From positions 3,559,501 to 3,623,500 of the forward strand of contig NZ_RBXO01000001.1 in NCBI RefSeq assembly GCF_003634935.1: a DNA stretch of 64,000 nucleotides, given 5' to 3'. This document shows positions 37,547 through 51,568 of the stretch, in pieces; positions within the stretch are counted from its first letter, which is position 1, and the number at the start of each line of letters is the position of its first letter. This stretch comes from Saccharothrix australiensis (GTDB lineage: Bacteria > Actinomycetota > Actinomycetes > Mycobacteriales > Pseudonocardiaceae). The notes under the pieces were generated by a model, which had not been told where the DNA came from, did not search any database, and saw only the letters and a list, made by a program, of their open reading frames with translations. Both the position numbers and the translations under genes were made by a program.

Positions 37547-40500
37547 TCAGTTGCGGGTCGGCTGGTCGAGGCCGTCGACCAGGGCGAACAGGTCCTCGTC
37601 GGACGCGGAGTCCAGGTCCGGCCCGGTGCCGGCCGACGCCGGTTCGGCGGCGCGCAGCAGCCCGCGCAGCCGCTCGGCCAGCTCGGGCGGCAGCGCGCCG
37701 GGGTCGGCGGCCAGCGCCTCGGCGAGCGCGTCCACGGCGGCGGCGACCGGCACCGCGGCCGGCTCGGCCGGCGCGACCAGCGTCGCGAGGTGCGCGGCCA
37801 GCGCGCCGGTGGTCGGGTGGTCGAACACCAGCGTCGTGGGCAGCCGCAGGCCGGTGGCGGCGGAGAGCCGGTTGTGCAGCTCCAGCACGGTCAGCGAGTC
37901 GAACCCGAGGGCGTCGAACGCCGACCGGTCGGTGACGCCCGCCGTGCCCGCGTGCCCGAGGACGCCCGCCACCTCGGTGCGGACCAGGTCGGTCAGCACC
38001 CGCAGCCGCTCGCCCTCGTCCAGGCCGACGAGCCGCTCGGACAGCGACCGCGTGCCGGTCGCCGCCCGCGCGGTCCGGCGCACGGGGCGGGACCGGCCGC
38101 GCAGCACGGCGGGCAGCCCCTCGCGCGGACCGCGCAGCCGCCGCGCGTCCAGCCGCGTGACGGCCACGGCCGGGTCGTCGAGCCGCAGCGCGGCGTCGAA
38201 CAGCGCCACGGCCTCCGCCGAGCCCAGCGGGGTCAGGCCGATCGACGCGAGCCGCCGCACGTCCAGCTCGGTCAGGCCGCCGGTCAGCTCGCTGCCCTCG
38301 GCCCACAGGCCCCACGCCAGGGACGTGGCGGGCAGCCCGGCGGACCGGCGGTGCCGCGCCAGGGCGTCCAGCGCGGTGTTGGCCGCCGCGTACGCGGCCT
38401 GCCCGGCGGTGCCGAGCCAGCCCGCGACCGACGAGTACAGGACGAACGCCGCCAGGTCCCGGTCGCGGGTCAGCTCGTGCAGGTGCCACGCCGCGTCCAC
38501 CTTGGGCCGCAGCACGCCCGCCAGCCGCTCGGGCGTCAGCGACGTCAGCACGGCGTCGTCCAGCACGCCCGCCGTGTGCACCACCGCGCGCAGCTCCGGC
38601 AGGTCCGCGACCAGCGCGGCGACCGCGTCGCGGTCGGCCACGTCGCAGGGCAGCACCCGGACCCGCGCGCCCAGCCCGGTCAACTCGGCGACCAGCTCCG
38701 CCGCGCCGGGCGCGTCCGGGCCGCGCCTGCCCACCAGCACCAGGTCGTCCGCGCCGTGCTCGGCCACGAGGTGCCTGGCCAGCACCGCGCCGAGCGCGCC
38801 GGTGCCGCCGGTGATCAGCACCGTCCCGCCCGACCACACCGGGCCCGGCACGTCGGCGGGTGTCGCGGGCGCGACCCTCGGCACGAGCACCGCGCCGTCC
38901 CGCACGGCGAACTGCGGCTCGCCGGTGGCCAGCGCCGCGCCGACGGCCGCCCCTCGCGGGTCGTCCAGCTCGGCCAGCACCAGCCGGTCCGGGTGCTCGG
39001 CCTGCGCGGACCGGACCAGGCCCCACACGGCCGCCGCCGCCGGGTCCTGCCCGGTGCCGCCGGGGGTGGCCACGACCAGCCGCGACCCGCCGAAGCGGTC
39101 GTCGGCCACCCACCGCCGCACGGTCGCGGCCACGCCCGCCACCACGGTCCGCACCCGGTCGGGCAGGTCGCCCGGCACGTCGGTGGCCACCGGCAGCACC
39201 ACCGCCGGCGGCACGTCCGCGAGTTCCGCCAGGTCCGCGACGACGGCGCGCTCGACGTCGCCGTCCGCCGGCGCCGGCGTCGGCGTCGGCGTCGGCGTCC
39301 ACCGCAGCACGTGCAGCCCGTCCGCGGCGGCCGGCGCGCCCGCCGGCCGCAGGGTCAGCTCCGCCACCGACAGCACCGGCGCGCCGAGCGGGTCGACGGC
39401 GGTCAGCGCCACGGACGTCGTGCCGCCCCCGGACCGCGCCACCGCCAGCCGCACCCGCAGCTCCCGCGCGCCGGCGGCGTGCACGGCCAGGCCGGACCAC
39501 GCGTAGGGCAGCACGGCGGGCGCGTCCGGGTCGACCACGGTCGGCACCAGCGGGTGCAGCGCCGCGTCCAGCAGCGCCGGGTGCACCAGGAACCGGGTGT
39601 CCGGCACGTCCTCGGGCAGCGCGACCTCGGCGAACAGCTCGCCGTCCGCCACCCACGCCCGGCGCAGGCCCCGGAACGCGCCCCGGTAGTCGAACCCGCG
39701 CTCGGGCAGCCGCTCGTACACCCCGGCCAGGTCGACCTCCGCCGCGTCCGGCGGCCACTGCGCCAGCCGCGCCACCGCGTCGGGGTCCGGGCCGGTGTCC
39801 TCCGCCGCCACCAGCGTGCCGGTGGCGTGCGCCGTCCACTCGGCGTCCTCGTCGGACAGCCGGGAGTGGACGGTCAGGGTGCGCGTGCCCCGGTCGTCCG
39901 GCGCGCCGACCACGGCTTGCAGCGCCACGGCCCGCTCGCCCAGCACCAGCGGCGCGGACAGCACCAGGTCGCCGACCGAGGTGCCGGTGGCCGCCGCGAC
40001 CGCCGCCGCGATCTCGGCGAACGACGTGCCCGACAGCAGCGCGTTCCCGCGCACCCGGTGCTCACCCAGCCAGCGGTCCCTGGACGCGCTGAGCCGCCCG
40101 GTGTACACGGTCGCGCCGGTGTCGGCCACGTGCACCGCCGCGCCGAGCAGCGGGTGGCCCGGCTCGGCCAGCCCGAACCGGCCCGCGCCCCGCGTCGACG
40201 TGTCCTCCAGCCAGTGCCGGGCGCGCCGGAACGCGTACGTGGGCAGCTCCACCCGCTCGGGCGCGCCGAACAGCGCGTCGGCCGACAGGTCGACCCCGCG
40301 CACCCACAGGCCGGCCGCGGCGGACGCGACCGCCTCCGCCTCCGACCGGCCCGACCGCAGCACCGGCGCGGCGCTGCCCACCCCGTCCGGCAGGGACGCG
40401 CGGACCAGCGCGGTCAGCACCCCGTCCGGCCCGACCTCCAGGAACTCCGTGACGCCCAGCGCGGCGAGGGTGCGCACGCCGTCGAGGAAGCGGACCGCCT

Positions 40501-43500
40501 CGCGGATGTGCCGCGCCCAGTAGCGGGGCGAGGTCAGCTCCTCGGTGGTGGCGGGCGCGCCGGTCGTGTCGGACACCACGGGGATGCGCGGCTCGTGCCA
40601 CGTCAACCCGGCGGCGACCCGCTCGAACTCCGCCAGGACGCCGTCCATGTGCGGCGAGTGGAACGCGTGGCTGACCTCCAGCCGCTTGACCCGCCTGCCC
40701 CGCGCCCGCCAGTCCGCCTCGACCGCCGCGACGGCGTCGGCGTCACCGGACACCACGGTCGACGTCGGGCTGTTGACGCCCGCGACCGCCACCGTGCCCG
40801 CGCGGCCGGCGAGGTCGGCCAGCACCTCCTCCTCGGAACCCTCGACGGCGAGCATCGCGCCGTCGTCGCGGGCCGCCTGCATCAGCCGGCCGCGCGCGGC
40901 GACCAGCGCGCACGCGTCGGGCAGGTCGAGCACCCCGGCCACGTGCGCGGCGACGACCTCGCCGATCGAGTGGCCCAGCACGTGGTCCGGCCGCAGGCCC
41001 AGGTGCTCCAGCAGCCGGAACAGCGCCACCTCGACGGCGAACAGCGCGGCCTGGGTGAACGCCGTCCGGTCCAGCAGCGCCGCGTCCGCCGTGTCCGGCT
41101 CGGCGAACAGCACGTCCCGCACCGGCCGCTCCAGCAGCGGGTCGAGGTGCGCGCACACCTCGTCCAGGGCGGCGGCGAACACCGGCGACGCCCCGTACAG
41201 CTCGCGCCCCATGCCCGCGCGCTGGCTGCCCTGCCCGGTGAACAGGAACGCCAGCCGGCCGCGCGGCGCGTCCGACCCGGTGACCACGCCGGGTCCGCGC
41301 TCGCCCCGCGCCACCGCCGCCAGCCCGGCCACCAGCGACGCCCGGTCCGCGCCGACCACGGCCGCGCGGGCGTCGAGCCGGGCGCGCCCGGTCAGCAGCG
41401 CCGCGCCGACCGCCGCCGGGTCCTGGTCGGTGACGAAGTCCGCGAGCTTCGCGGCCTGGCCGCGCAACGACGGCTCGTCGGCCGCCGAGAGCACCCACGG
41501 CACGACCGGCAGGGCGGGCGAGCCGCCGCCGCGCGCCGGCTCCGGCTCGGGCGCGGCCTCCAGCACGATGTGCGAGTTGGTGCCGCTGATGCCGAACGAC
41601 GACACGCCCGCGCGGCGCGGCCGGTCCACCGCCGGCCACGGCCGCGCCCGGTCCAGCAGCGCGACCGCGCCCGATGCCCAGTCCACGTGCGGCGACGGCG
41701 TGCCCAGGTGCAGGCTGCGCGGCAGCGTGCCGCGCCGCATCGCCTCGACCATCTTGATCACGCCGCCGACGCCCGCCGCCGCCTGCGCGTGCCCGATGTT
41801 GGACTTCAGCGAGCCCAGCCACAGCGGCTCGTCCCGGTCCGCGCCGTAGGTCGCGAGCAGCGCCTGCGCCTCGATCGGGTCGCCCAGGGTCGTGCCGGTG
41901 CCGTGCGCCTCGACCGCGTCCACCTCGTCCGGGCGCAGCCCGGCGTCGGCGAGCGCGGCGCGGATGACCCGCTCCTGCGCCGGGCCGTTGGGCGCGGTGA
42001 GACCGTTGGACGCGCCGTCCTGGTTGACCGCCGTGCCGCGCACGAGGGCCAGCACCCGGTGCCCGTTGCGGCGCGCGTCGGACAGGCGCTCCACCAGCAG
42101 CAGGCCGACGCCCTCGCTCCAGCCCGTGCCGTCGGCGTCGGCGGAGAACGACTTGCAGCGGCCGTCCGGCGCGAGCCCGCGCTGCCTGCTGAACTCGACG
42201 AACGTGGTGGGGCTCGACATCACCGTCACGCCGCCCGCCAGCGCCAGGTCCGTCTCGCCCCGCCGCAGCGCCTGCACCGCCAGGTGCAGCGCCACCAGCG
42301 ACGACGAGCACGCGGTGTCCACCGTGACCGCCGGGCCGCCCAGCCCGTAGGTGTAGGCGAGCCGCCCGGACACCACGCTGGACAGGTTGCCCGCCAGCAG
42401 GAACCCCTCGTACTCCTCCGGCACGTCCGCCAGCCGCGCGGCGTAGTCGTCGTACATCACGCCGACGTACACGCCGGTGTTCGACCCGCGCAGCGACGTC
42501 GGGTCCACCGCCGCGCTCTCGAACGCCTCCCACGCCGTCTCCAGCAGCAGCCGCTGCTGCGGGTCGGTCGCGGTGGCCTCGCGCGGCGACATGCCGAACA
42601 GGGTGTGGTCGAACAGGTCGGCGTCGTGCAGGAAGCCGCCCTCGCGGGTGTAGGACGTGCCGAGCCGCGCGGGGTCCGGGTCGTACAGCGCGTCGAGGTC
42701 CCAGCCCCGGTTGACCGGGAACCCGGACACCGCGTCGACGCCGTCGGCCACCAGCCGCCACAGGTCTTCCGGCGAGGACACCCCGCCGGGGAACCGGCAG
42801 GCCATGCCGACGATCGCGATCGGCTCGTCGTCCACCGCCCGCGCGCCCCCGGCCGGACGCGCGCCGGACGATTCCGGGACGCTCGCGCCGACGCGGTCGA
42901 GCAGGTGGTCCGCCAGCGCGGCCGGGCTCGGGTGGTCGAACACGGCCGTGGTCGCCAGCCGCACGCCGGTCGTCGCGACGAGGTTGTTGCGCAGCTCCAC
43001 CCCGGTCAGCGAGTCGAAGCCGAGCGCCCGGAACGCCTTGCCCGCGTCCAGCGCCGCGCCCGAGGAGTGCCCGAGCGCGGCGGCGGTGGCCGCCAGCACC
43101 TCCGCCAGCACGGCGGCGCGCCGCTCCTCCGGCGGCAGCGCGCCGATCCGCTCGGCCCAGCCGGCGCCGGCCGTGCTCGCGGCGGCGGACCGCCGCCTGC
43201 GCCGCACCAGGCCGCGCAGCAGCGGCGGCACCGGGTCCAGCGCCACGCGGGACGAGTCCAGCACCACCGGCACGGGCGTCGGGTCCGCGCCGCCGAGCAC
43301 GGCCGCGAGCAGGGCCGCGCCGCGCTCCGGGGTGATCGGGTCGATGCCGGCGCGCGCCCAGCGGGCCACGTCGGCGTCGCCGAGGGACGCGCCCATCCCG
43401 CTGTCCCACAGGCCCCACGCCGGCGAGCAGGCCGGCAGGCCGGCGGCGGCGCGGTGGGCGGCGAGCGCGTCCAGCCACGTGTTGGCGGCGGCGTAGTTGG

Positions 43501-46500
43501 CCTGCCCGGCCGTGCCCAGCAGGCCGGAGACCGAGGAGAACACCACGAACGCCGTCAGGTCCAGGTCGCGGGTGGCCCGGTGCAGGTGCCAGGCCGCGTC
43601 CACCTTGGGCCGCAGCACGGTCGCCAGCCGGTCCGGGGTGAGCGTCGGCAGGGTGCCGTCGTCGAGGACGCCCGCCGTGTGCACGACCGCGGTCAGCGGG
43701 TGCTCGGCGGGCACGCCGTCGACCAGCGCGCGCACGGCGGCCTCGTCGGCGACGTCGGCGGCGACCACCCGGACCTCGGCGCCCGCCCCGGTCAGCTCGG
43801 CGACCAGGTCCGCCGCGCCGGGCGCGGCGGGGCCGCGCCGCGAGGCCAGCAGCAGGTGCCGGACGCCGTGCGCGGTCACGAGCTCCCGCGCCACCAGCGC
43901 GCCCAGGCCCGTCGTGCCGCCGGTGACCAGCACCGTGCCGCCCTCGGCGAACCGGGGCCGGCCGGGCGTCGCCGTCGCGCGGGCCAGCCGGGGCGCCAGC
44001 AGGCGGCCGTCCCGGACGGCCAGCTGCGGCTCACCGGTCGCGAACGCCGACCGCACCGCCGCGTCGGCGTCGGCGTCGTCGTCGAGGTCCAGCAGCACCA
44101 CCCGGTCGGGGAACTCGGACTGGGCGGTCCGCACCAGGCCCCACACGCCCGCCTGCGCGAGCCCCGGCACGTCCTCGCCGCCCGTCGACACGGCCCGCCG
44201 CGTGACGACCGCCAGCCGGGTGTCCTCCTCGGCCAGCACGCGCCGCACCGCCGCCAGCACCTCGGCGGTGACGGCGTGCGCGCCCGCAGGCCCGACCCCG
44301 GACGGCGCGGTCAGCACCACCGCGTCGACCGGCTCGGCGTCGGGCGACACCTGGCCCACCGGGGTCCACCGCACGGTGTGGAGGTCCTCGGGCACCCCGG
44401 TGGGGGCCGCGGCGGCCTCGGCGGGCACCGGCAGCAGCGACAGCGCGCGGGCGTGCAGCACGGTCGCGCCCGCCGGGTCGGCGGCCAGCAGCTCGACGCC
44501 CTCGTCGGTCGGCGTCAGCCGCACCCGCAGCCGGGTCGCGCCCGTCGCGTGCAGCGCCGCGCCCGACCAGGAGAACGGCAGCCGGACCGTGCCGTCCGCG
44601 CCCGCCGCGGCCAGCACCAGCGGGTGCAGCGCGGCGTCCAGCAACGCCGGGTGCAGGCCGAACCGGCCCGCGTCGTCGGCCGCGCCGGCGGGCAGCTCGA
44701 CGTCGGCGAACAGGGTGTCGCCCCGCCGCCACGCGCCGCGCAGCCCCCGGAACGCGCCCGAGTAGTCGTAGCCCAGCCCGGCCAGCCGCTCGTAGGCGTC
44801 GGTGACGTCCTCGGCGGTGGCGTCGGCGGGCGGCCACCCGGCCGCGTCGGCGGGCGTCGCCACCGCGTCGGTGAGGAAGCCGCCCGCGCAGCGCGTCCAC
44901 GTACCACCGGTCCGGGCGTGCACCGAGAACTCGCGGTCGCCGTCCTCCGCCGGCTCCGCCACGCGCACCTGCACCCGCACCGCGCCGTCCTCGGGCAGCA
45001 CCAGCGGCGCGGCGAGGGTCAGCTCGCCGACGCCGCGCGCGCCCACCCGGTCGGCGACGGCGACGGCCAGGTCGAGCAGCGCGGTCGCGGGCACCAGCAC
45101 CCGCCCGGCGATCCGGTGCCCGGCCAGCCACGGGTGCGTCGCCACCGACACCGAACCGGTGAACACCACCCCGCCCGCGTCGGCCAGCTCCACGACGCCA
45201 CCCAGCAGCGGGTGGTCCGCCACGTCCACGCCGGCCGCGCCCCGCGCCGGCGGGGCCTGCCAGAACCGCTCGCGGCGCAGCACCGTCACCGGCACCTCGG
45301 CCGGCCGCACGCCGGGGAAGAACGCGGCGAGGTCCGGCACGCGACCCAGCACGTGGGCCCGCGCCACGCCCTCGGCGAACGCGACCCGCTCCGGCCGCCC
45401 GCCCCGGACCAGCGCCAGCGCCGTCGAACCCGGCCGCCGCACGGACTCCGCCGCCATCGCGGTCAGCGCCGAGTCCGGGCCGATCTCGACGAACGCGGTG
45501 ACCCCGTCGTCCTCCAGGGTGCGCACGGCGTCCAGGAACCGGACGGTGCCGCGCAGCTGGGCCGTCCAGTGGTCGGGCGAGGCCAGCTCCTCGTCGGCGA
45601 GCACCCGGCCGGTGGCCGTCGACACCACCGGGAGCCGGGCGGGCCCGAACGGGATCGAGGCCGCCACCGCGTGGAACTCCGCCAGCACCCCGTCCAGGTG
45701 CGGTGAGTGGAACGCGTGGCTGACCCGCAGCGGCTTCACCGACCGCTCCCTGGCGCGCCACCCGTCGACCACGGCGCGCACCTCGTCCGCGTCACCGGCG
45801 ACGACCACCGAGCCGGGCCCGTTCACGGCCGCGACGACCACGCCGGTGCCGTCGAGCGTGGGCAGCACCTCCTCCTCCGAGGCGCGGATGGCCGCCATCG
45901 CGCCGCCCTCGGGCGCGGACTGCACGAGCCGGCCGCGCGCGGCGACCAGCCGTGCCGCGTCGGGCAGGGTGAGCGCGCCCGCGACGTGGGCGGCGGTCAG
46001 CTCGCCGATCGAGTGGCCGGCGACCGCGTCGACCACGAGGCCGTGGTGCTCGGCGAGCCGGAACAGGGCCGTTTCGTAGGCGAACAGGGCGGGCTGGGTG
46101 TAGCGGGTCTCGTGCAGCAGGGCCGAGCGCGGGTCGTCCTCGTCGTACGACATGACCTCGTGCAGCGGCACCTCCAGCAGGCCGTCGAACGCGGCGCACG
46201 CCTCCGCGAGCGCGTCGGCGAACACCGGGTGCGCGGCGGCGAGGTCGCGCCCCATGCCCGCGCGCTGCGCGCCCTGCCCGGTGAACAGCACGGCGGTCAG
46301 GCCGCCGTCCGGCGCGCCGGTCACGACGTTCGGCGCGGAGCCGCCCGCGGCGACCGCCCGCAGCCCGTCGACCAGCGCCGCCCGGTCCTCGCCGAGCACC
46401 ACCGCCCGGCGCGCCAGCGCCGCGCGGGTCGTGGTCAGCGCGAGCCCGACCCCGGCCGGGTCGCCGACCACCTCGGCCACGGCGGCGGCCTGCGCGCGCA

Positions 46501-49500
46501 GGCCCTCCTCGTCGACGCCGGTGACGACCCACGGCAGCGGTCCGGCGGGCGCGGGCGTCGGCGCGGCGGGCGCGGACCCGGCGGGCTCGTCGGGCGCGGA
46601 CTCCACGATGAGGTGGGCGTTGGTGCCGCTGATGCCGAACGACGAGATCGCCGCCCGGCGCGGCCGGTCCACCTCGGGCCACGCGGTCGCCGACGTGACC
46701 AGCTCGACCTCGCCCGACCGCCAGTCCACGTGCGGGCTCGGCGCGTCCACGTGCAGCGTCGCCGGCACCACCCGGTGGCGCAGCGCCAGCACGGTCTTGA
46801 TCAGCGCGGCGACGCCCGCGGCGGCCTGGGCGTGGCCGATGTTGGACTTCAGCGAGCCGAGCAGCACCGGCCTGGCCCGGTCCCGGCCGTAGGTGGCCAG
46901 CAGCGCGCCCGCCTCGATCGGGTCGCCCAGCGCGGTGCCCGTGCCGTGCGCCTCGACGACGTCCACGTCGGACGGCCGCAGCCCCGCGTCGGCCAGCGCG
47001 GCGCGGATCACCCGCTGCTGCGCCGGGCCGTTGGGCGCGGTGAGCCCGTTCGACGCGCCGTCCGAGTTGACCGCCGAACCCCGCAGCACCGCGAGCACCC
47101 GGCGACCCTCGCGGCGCGCGTCCGACAGCCGCTGCAACACGACGAAACCCACGCCCTCGGCCCACGACGTGCCGTCGGCGGCGGCGGCGAACGGCTTGCA
47201 CCGGCCGTCCGACGCCAGCCCGCCCTGCCGGGCGAACTCCGTGAACATGCCGGGCGTCGACAGCACCGCCACCCCGCCCGCCAGCGCCAGCGACGTCTCG
47301 CCCGACCGCAGCGACCGGATCGCCAGGTGCACCGCGACCAGCGACGACGAGCACGCGGTGTCCACGGTCAGCGCCGGTCCGGACAGGCCGAGCCGGTAGG
47401 CGACCCGGCCGGAGACCACGCTGTTGGTCGTCCCGGTCAGCACGTGCCCGGCGATCTCGGCGGGCGCCTCGTGCATCGGCGCGCCGTAGTCGCCCTCGGT
47501 CGCGCCGACGAACACGCCGGTCCGCGTGCCCGCCAGCGACGTGGGCGCGATACCGGCCCGTTCCGCCGCCTCCCACGCGGTCTCCAGCACCAGCCGCTGC
47601 TGCGGGTCCATCGCCAGCGCCTCGCGCGGCGAGATGCCGAAGAACCCGGCGTCGAAGTCGGCGACGCCGTCCAGGAAGCCGCCGAGCCCGGTGGCGTCCC
47701 AGCCCCGGTCGGTCGGGAACGGGCCGATCGCGTCCCGCTCGGCGAGCAGCAGGTCCCACAGCTCGTCCGGCGACGCGACGCCGCCGGGCAGCCGGCACGC
47801 CATGCCGACCACCGCGATCGGCTCGTCGGCGGCCGTCGCGACCGCCTCGGCCTCCTGCTCGCCCGCGCCCGCCAGCTCGGCGGTGAGGTGCGCGATGAGC
47901 CGTTCGGGCGTCGGGTGGTCGTACAGGACGCCGCCGGGCAGCGGCAGGCCGGTGGCCTCGGCCAGCGCGTCCCGCAGCTCCACCGCCATCAGCGACGTGA
48001 AGCCCAGGTCGCGGAACGGGGCCGCGACCTCGATCGGCTGGTCCGGCCCCTGCCCGAGGACGGCGGCGACGTGCCCGAGCACCAGCCGCACGACGTCAGC
48101 GGCCCGGCGCGGCGGCCTGCGCTCGGCGGTCGCGGGCTGCCGGGCGGTCGCGGGCTCCTCGGTGGTCCCCGGTTCAGGCGCGGTGAACGCGCGGGCGACG
48201 CCCAGGTCGTCCAGCCAGTGCCGGCCGCGCTGGAAGGCGTAGGTGGGCAGCGGGACCACGCGGGCGCGCGGGTGCAGGGCCGACCAGTCCACCTCGACCC
48301 CGCGCACGACCAGGCGGGCCAGCGCGGCGGCCAGCGTGCCGGGCTCCGGGCGGTCGCCGCGCGTGGTCGCGACGGCGGCGGTCCCGGCCTCGGCGGACTC
48401 GGTGACCATCGGCGTGCAGACCGCGGCGGGCCCGATCTCCAGCACCGTGCGCACGCCCTCGGCCTCCAGCGCGCGCACCGCGTCCCGGAACCGGACGGCG
48501 TGCCGCGCCTGGCGGACCCAGTAGTCGGCGGTCAGCAGCTCGTCGCCGGCGGGCGCGCCGGTGACGGTGGACACCAGCGGTACCTCCGGCCGGCGGAACT
48601 CCGTCGCCTCGGCGATCGCGCGGAACTCGGCCAGCGCGGGCTCCAGGTGCCGCGAGTGGAACGCGTGCCCGACGGCCAGGCGCTTGGTCCGCGCGCCCCG
48701 CGCCGCCAGCGCGTCCGCCGCCGCCGTGACGGCCTCGACCGCGCCGCTGAGCACCAGCGAGCGCGGGCCGTTCACCGAGGCGACGTCGACCTCGGCGGTC
48801 AGGTCGGCGGGCAGCGCCGCGTACTCCTCCTCCGACGCCTCGACGGCGATCATCGCGCCGCCTTCGGGCAGCGCCTGCATCAACCGGCCGCGCGCGGCGA
48901 CCAGCGCGCACGCGTCGGCCAGCGTCAGCACCCCGGCCACGTGCGCGGCGGCCAGCTCGCCGATCGAGTGCCCGGCCACCACGTCCGGCCGCACGCCCCA
49001 CGACGCCAGCAGCCGCACCAGCGCCACCTCGAACGCGAACAGCGCCGGCTGGGTGTACTCGGTGCGGTCCAGCGCGGCGGCGTCGGCCAGCACCTCGTCC
49101 AGCGGACGCGCCAGGTGCTTGCCGAACTCGGCGTGCACCTCCGCGCGGGCCCGCGCGAACACCGGGTGCGCGGCGGCCAGCCCGTCGCCCATGCCCACCC
49201 GCTGCGCGCCCTGCCCGGTGAACGCGAACGCCAGCCGGCCCTCCACGACGGACCCGGTGACCACGCCCGCCGACGGCACGCCGTCGGCCAGCGCCGCCAG
49301 CCCGGCCAGCAGCTCGTCCCGGTCGGCGGCGGGCACGGCGGCCCGGTGGCGGAACGCGGTGCGCGTGGTCGCCGTCGACCACGCCACGTCGGCGGGCGAC
49401 CAGTCCCGGTCCGCGAGCGCCGCCCGCAGCGCCGCCGCCTGCGCGGGCAGCGCGGCCTTGGTCGGCGCGGACACCACGACCAGGGCGGCCGGCGCGTCGG

Positions 49501-51163
49501 CGGGGGAGCGCGGCCCGGTGGCGGCCGGTTCGGTGGGGGAGGCGGGCTCGGCGGTCGGCTGGGTGGGGGAGGCGGGCTCGGCGGTCGGCTGGGTGGGGGA
49601 GGCGGGCTCGGCGGTCGGCTGGGTGGGGGAGGCGGGCTCGGCGGTCGGCCCGGCGGAGGGGTGCGGCTCGGTGGCCGCCGGCCCTGCGGGGTAGTGCGCC
49701 CCGGCGCGGGATCGCGGCCCGACGGCGGCGGGTTCCGCGGGGGAGTGCGCCCCGGCGGTGGGCGGCTCGGCGGTGGGTGGCTCGGTGCGGGAGCGCGGTC
49801 CGGTGGCGGCGGGCGCGGTGGCCGGCGGCTCGGCGGAGGCGCGCTCCGGCGGCGGGCCCAGCACGACGTGGCAGTTGGTGCCGCCCATGCCGAACGAGCT
49901 GACGCCCGCGTACCGCGGCCGGTCCGGGTGCGGCCACGGCCCGGTGACCCGCTGCACCTCGATGTTCAGCTCCTCGAACGGGATCGCCGGGTTCGGGCGC
50001 GCGAAGTTCAGGCTGGCGGGCAGCCGGCCGCGCTCGATCGCCAGCACCGCCTTCACCAGGCCCGCGATGCCCGCCGCGCCCTCCAGGTGGCCGATGTTGG
50101 TCTTCACCGAACCCACCCGCAGCGGCCCGCCGTCCCGCGCCGCCCCGTACGCCGCGCCCAGCGCCGCCGCCTCGACGGGGTCGCCCACCGGCGTGCCCGT
50201 CCCGTGCAGCTCGACGTACTGCACCTCCGCCGGGTCGACACCGGCCCGGCGCAGCGCCGTGGTGATCACCGCCGCCTGCGCGTCCGCGCTCGGCACGGTC
50301 AGCCCCGGCGTCGCGCCGTCGTTGTTGACCGCGCTGCCGCGGATCACCGCGAGCACCCGGTCGCCGTCGGCCTCCGCCCGCTCCAGCGTCTTGAGCACGA
50401 CCACCGCCGCGCCCTCGCCGCGCACGTACCCGTTGGCCCGGCTGTCGAAGGTGAAGCACCGGCCGTCCGGCGAGAGCCCGCCGAACGCCTCCGCGCCCAG
50501 CGCGCCCTCGGCGGTGAGGTTGAGCGTGACGCCGCCCGCCAGCGCCAGGTCGACCTCGCCCGAGAGCAGGGCCTGGCTCGCCGCGTGCACCGCCACCAGG
50601 GACGACGACTGCGCGGTGTCCAGCGTGGCGCTGGGGCCGCGCAGCCCGAGGAAGTAGGAGACGCGGTTGGCGATCAGGCCGCGGTGGGTGCCGGTGTTGG
50701 TGTGCTGGGTGACCGCGCCCGCGCCGCGCGCGTGCAGCAGGGTCGTGTAGTCGTCGCGCAGCGAGCCGATGTACACGCCGGTTTCGGTGTCCCGCAACGA
50801 GCCCGGCACGATCCCGGCCCGCTCCAGCGCCTCCCAGGCCAGCTCCAGCACCAGCCGCTGCTGCGGGTCGGTGGCGGCGGCCTCGCGCGGGGACAGGCCG
50901 AAGAACCCGGCGTCGAAGTCCGCCACGGCGTCCAGGAACGCGCCGGCGCGGGGACCGCCGCCCCGGCGGCCCAGCACCGCCGGGTCGCCCGAGACCGACT
51001 CCCAGCGCCCCTCGGGCACCTCGCCCACGGCGTCGCCGCCCGAGGCCAGCAGGTCCCAGAACTCCTCGGGGTCGCCACCGCGTGGGAACCGGCAGGAGAG
51101 CCCGACGACGGCGACCGCCGCTGCCCGACCGGTCCTGTCCTCCCGTACCGTCACCTCGCGCAC
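37547..51163 (-). CDS. Modular type I PKS: KSQ loading module plus modules 1 and 2
   Basis: A 4,538-residue protein. The loading module is KSQ (10-430) with Gln185 in DTAQSSS replacing the Cys, then a repeat-rich linker, AT (590-900; GHSIG, HAFHS) and ACP (1020-1095; LGFTSL). Module 1 is KS (about 1112-1535; Cys1271), AT (1620-1920; malonyl), DH (1978-2250 with [10 protein letters not shown]), KR (2405-2590; LDD, Lys, Ser and Tyr intact) and ACP (2665-2745). Module 2 is KS (2780-3200; Cys2952), AT (3300-3600; malonyl), DH (3665-3940; [10 protein letters not shown], Pro replaced by Ser), KR (4110-4300; complete) and ACP (4375-4450). A docking tail ([11 protein letters not shown]) ends it. KSQ decarboxylates malonyl-ACP to an acetyl starter. 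The GTG at 51163 follows GAGGGAG. Confidence 0.94.
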   Translation of the reverse strand: MREVTVREDRTGRAAAVAVVGLSCRFPRGGDPEEFWDLLASGGDAVGEVPEGRWESVSGDPAVLGRRGGGPRAGAFLDAVADFDAGFFGLSPREAAATDPQQRLVLELAWEALERAGIVPGSLRDTETGVYIGSLRDDYTTLLHARGAGAVTQHTNTGTHRGLIANRVSYFLGLRGPSATLDTAQSSSLVAVHAASQALLSGEVDLALAGGVTLNLTAEGALGAEAFGGLSPDGRCFTFDSRANGYVRGEGAAVVVLKTLERAEADGDRVLAVIRGSAVNNDGATPGLTVPSADAQAAVITTALRRAGVDPAEVQYVELHGTGTPVGDPVEAAALGAAYGAARDGGPLRVGSVKTNIGHLEGAAGIAGLVKAVLAIERGRLPASLNFARPNPAIPFEELNIEVQRVTGPWPHPDRPRYAGVSSFGMGGTNCHVVLGPPPERASAEPPATAPAATGPRSRTEPPTAEPPTAGAHSPAEPAAVGPRSRAGAHYPAGPAATEPHPSAGPTAEPASPTQPTAEPASPTQPTAEPASPTQPTAEPASPTEPAATGPRSPADAPAALVVVSAPTKAALPAQAAALRAALADRDWSPADVAWSTATTRTAFRHRAAVPAADRDELLAGLAALADGVPSAGVVTGSVVEGRLAFAFTGQGAQRVGMGDGLAAAHPVFARARAEVHAEFGKHLARPLDEVLADAAALDRTEYTQPALFAFEVALVRLLASWGVRPDVVAGHSIGELAAAHVAGVLTLADACALVAARGRLMQALPEGGAMIAVEASEEEYAALPADLTAEVDVASVNGPRSLVLSGAVEAVTAAADALAARGARTKRLAVGHAFHSRHLEPALAEFRAIAEATEFRRPEVPLVSTVTGAPAGDELLTADYWVRQARHAVRFRDAVRALEAEGVRTVLEIGPAAVCTPMVTESAEAGTAAVATTRGDRPEPGTLAAALARLVVRGVEVDWSALHPRARVVPLPTYAFQRGRHWLDDLGVARAFTAPEPGTTEEPATARQPATAERRPPRRAADVVRLVLGHVAAVLGQGPDQPIEVAAPFRDLGFTSLMAVELRDALAEATGLPLPGGVLYDHPTPERLIAHLTAELAGAGEQEAEAVATAADEPIAVVGMACRLPGGVASPDELWDLLLAERDAIGPFPTDRGWDATGLGGFLDGVADFDAGFFGISPREALAMDPQQRLVLETAWEAAERAGIAPTSLAGTRTGVFVGATEGDYGAPMHEAPAEIAGHVLTGTTNSVVSGRVAYRLGLSGPALTVDTACSSSLVAVHLAIRSLRSGETSLALAGGVAVLSTPGMFTEFARQGGLASDGRCKPFAAAADGTSWAEGVGFVVLQRLSDARREGRRVLAVLRGSAVNSDGASNGLTAPNGPAQQRVIRAALADAGLRPSDVDVVEAHGTGTALGDPIEAGALLATYGRDRARPVLLGSLKSNIGHAQAAAGVAALIKTVLALRHRVVPATLHVDAPSPHVDWRSGEVELVTSATAWPEVDRPRRAAISSFGISGTNAHLIVESAPDEPAGSAPAAPTPAPAGPLPWVVTGVDEEGLRAQAAAVAEVVGDPAGVGLALTTTRAALARRAVVLGEDRAALVDGLRAVAAGGSAPNVVTGAPDGGLTAVLFTGQGAQRAGMGRDLAAAHPVFADALAEACAAFDGLLEVPLHEVMSYDEDDPRSALLHETRYTQPALFAYETALFRLAEHHGLVVDAVAGHSIGELTAAHVAGALTLPDAARLVAARGRLVQSAPEGGAMAAIRASEEEVLPTLDGTGVVVAAVNGPGSVVVAGDADEVRAVVDGWRARERSVKPLRVSHAFHSPHLDGVLAEFHAVAASIPFGPARLPVVSTATGRVLADEELASPDHWTAQLRGTVRFLDAVRTLEDDGVTAFVEIGPDSALTAMAAESVRRPGSTALALVRGGRPERVAFAEGVARAHVLGRVPDLAAFFPGVRPAEVPVTVLRRERFWQAPPARGAAGVDVADHPLLGGVVELADAGGVVFTGSVSVATHPWLAGHRIAGRVLVPATALLDLAVAVADRVGARGVGELTLAAPLVLPEDGAVRVQVRVAEPAEDGDREFSVHARTGGTWTRCAGGFLTDAVATPADAAGWPPADATAEDVTDAYERLAGLGYDYSGAFRGLRGAWRRGDTLFADVELPAGAADDAGRFGLHPALLDAALHPLVLAAAGADGTVRLPFSWSGAALHATGATRLRVRLTPTDEGVELLAADPAGATVLHARALSLLPVPAEAAAAPTGVPEDLHTVRWTPVGQVSPDAEPVDAVVLTAPSGVGPAGAHAVTAEVLAAVRRVLAEEDTRLAVVTRRAVSTGGEDVPGLAQAGVWGLVRTAQSEFPDRVVLLDLDDDADADAAVRSAFATGEPQLAVRDGRLLAPRLARATATPGRPRFAEGGTVLVTGGTTGLGALVARELVTAHGVRHLLLASRRGPAAPGAADLVAELTGAGAEVRVVAADVADEAAVRALVDGVPAEHPLTAVVHTAGVLDDGTLPTLTPDRLATVLRPKVDAAWHLHRATRDLDLTAFVVFSSVSGLLGTAGQANYAAANTWLDALAAHRAAAGLPACSPAWGLWDSGMGASLGDADVARWARAGIDPITPERGAALLAAVLGGADPTPVPVVLDSSRVALDPVPPLLRGLVRRRRRSAAASTAGAGWAERIGALPPEERRAAVLAEVLAATAAALGHSSGAALDAGKAFRALGFDSLTGVELRNNLVATTGVRLATTAVFDHPSPAALADHLLDRVGASVPESSGARPAGGARAVDDEPIAIVGMACRFPGGVSSPEDLWRLVADGVDAVSGFPVNRGWDLDALYDPDPARLGTSYTREGGFLHDADLFDHTLFGMSPREATATDPQQRLLLETAWEAFESAAVDPTSLRGSNTGVYVGVMYDDYAARLADVPEEYEGFLLAGNLSSVVSGRLAYTYGLGGPAVTVDTACSSSLVALHLAVQALRRGETDLALAGGVTVMSSPTTFVEFSRQRGLAPDGRCKSFSADADGTGWSEGVGLLLVERLSDARRNGHRVLALVRGTAVNQDGASNGLTAPNGPAQERVIRAALADAGLRPDEVDAVEAHGTGTTLGDPIEAQALLATYGADRDEPLWLGSLKSNIGHAQAAAGVGGVIKMVEAMRRGTLPRSLHLGTPSPHVDWASGAVALLDRARPWPAVDRPRRAGVSSFGISGTNSHIVLEAAPEPEPARGGGSPALPVVPWVLSAADEPSLRGQAAKLADFVTDQDPAAVGAALLTGRARLDARAAVVGADRASLVAGLAAVARGERGPGVVTGSDAPRGRLAFLFTGQGSQRAGMGRELYGASPVFAAALDEVCAHLDPLLERPVRDVLFAEPDTADAALLDRTAFTQAALFAVEVALFRLLEHLGLRPDHVLGHSIGEVVAAHVAGVLDLPDACALVAARGRLMQAARDDGAMLAVEGSEEEVLADLAGRAGTVAVAGVNSPTSTVVSGDADAVAAVEADWRARGRRVKRLEVSHAFHSPHMDGVLAEFERVAAGLTWHEPRIPVVSDTTGAPATTEELTSPRYWARHIREAVRFLDGVRTLAALGVTEFLEVGPDGVLTALVRASLPDGVGSAAPVLRSGRSEAEAVASAAAGLWVRGVDLSADALFGAPERVELPTYAFRRARHWLEDTSTRGAGRFGLAEPGHPLLGAAVHVADTGATVYTGRLSASRDRWLGEHRVRGNALLSGTSFAEIAAAVAAATGTSVGDLVLSAPLVLGERAVALQAVVGAPDDRGTRTLTVHSRLSDEDAEWTAHATGTLVAAEDTGPDPDAVARLAQWPPDAAEVDLAGVYERLPERGFDYRGAFRGLRRAWVADGELFAEVALPEDVPDTRFLVHPALLDAALHPLVPTVVDPDAPAVLPYAWSGLAVHAAGARELRVRLAVARSGGGTTSVALTAVDPLGAPVLSVAELTLRPAGAPAAADGLHVLRWTPTPTPTPAPADGDVERAVVADLAELADVPPAVVLPVATDVPGDLPDRVRTVVAGVAATVRRWVADDRFGGSRLVVATPGGTGQDPAAAAVWGLVRSAQAEHPDRLVLAELDDPRGAAVGAALATGEPQFAVRDGAVLVPRVAPATPADVPGPVWSGGTVLITGGTGALGAVLARHLVAEHGADDLVLVGRRGPDAPGAAELVAELTGLGARVRVLPCDVADRDAVAALVADLPELRAVVHTAGVLDDAVLTSLTPERLAGVLRPKVDAAWHLHELTRDRDLAAFVLYSSVAGWLGTAGQAAYAAANTALDALARHRRSAGLPATSLAWGLWAEGSELTGGLTELDVRRLASIGLTPLGSAEAVALFDAALRLDDPAVAVTRLDARRLRGPREGLPAVLRGRSRPVRRTARAATGTRSLSERLVGLDEGERLRVLTDLVRTEVAGVLGHAGTAGVTDRSAFDALGFDSLTVLELHNRLSAATGLRLPTTLVFDHPTTGALAAHLATLVAPAEPAAVPVAAAVDALAEALAADPGALPPELAERLRGLLRAAEPASAGTGPDLDSASDEDLFALVDGLDQPTRN
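49531..49650 (-). repeat. 30-bp in-frame tandem repeat, 4 copies
   Basis: Four 30-bp units, nearly identical, encode a Pro/Thr/Ala-rich decapeptide ([10 protein letters not shown]) in the linker between the KSQ and the loading AT. Confidence 0.9.
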
Positions 51164-51224
51164 GTTCGTGTCACTCCCTCGACAGCGCCTGGGAAAATGG
51201 CTTCGAATGCGAATCGCCGACGGC

Positions 51225-51568
51225 GGTAATCGCCTCCCGCGATCGGCGGGAACGTCGACCCGCCGGCCGGGGTCGCGCACGTCGGCGGCGGATTCCGCTC
51301 GAATCCCGGTTCAGGTTGCCGGCGCGCCCGGCGCGCCCGGTAATACCGCACTCACCGAGGGGTAATGAGTCGCGGGCCTGACCCGTGCATTACCCGGCGG
51401 TGAGGCGTCGGCGCGCGGCAGTGTGTTTTGGGTCGCAATCAGGTCTTGGCCGCGGATGGCGTGACGCGGTCGACGATCGGCGCGGACACCGCCGAATGGT
51501 CCATGCCGGGTATTGCCCGCGCGGTGGCGCGGCGTCCCATTGGCGGGTGGCGGCGTTCCGCCATTACC
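51225..51568. promoter_or_regulatory. GGTAAT/ATTACC cluster upstream of the PKS operon
   Basis: In a stretch of lower GC between the PKS start and the AfsR-like gene, GGTAAT or ATTACC occurs five times (51225, 51339, 51361, 51389, 51563). One pair forms an inverted repeat, GGGTAATG (51360-51367) and CATTACCC (51388-51395). A regulator-binding region for the PKS promoter is inferred. No gene is seen between 51164 and 51640. Confidence 0.5.

Noticed and set aside
32486..45706. Very long plus-strand open frame opposite the PKS genes
   Set aside because: It is the complement of high-GC PKS coding sequence; the translation is Arg/Gly/His-rich without domains, so it is a shadow.
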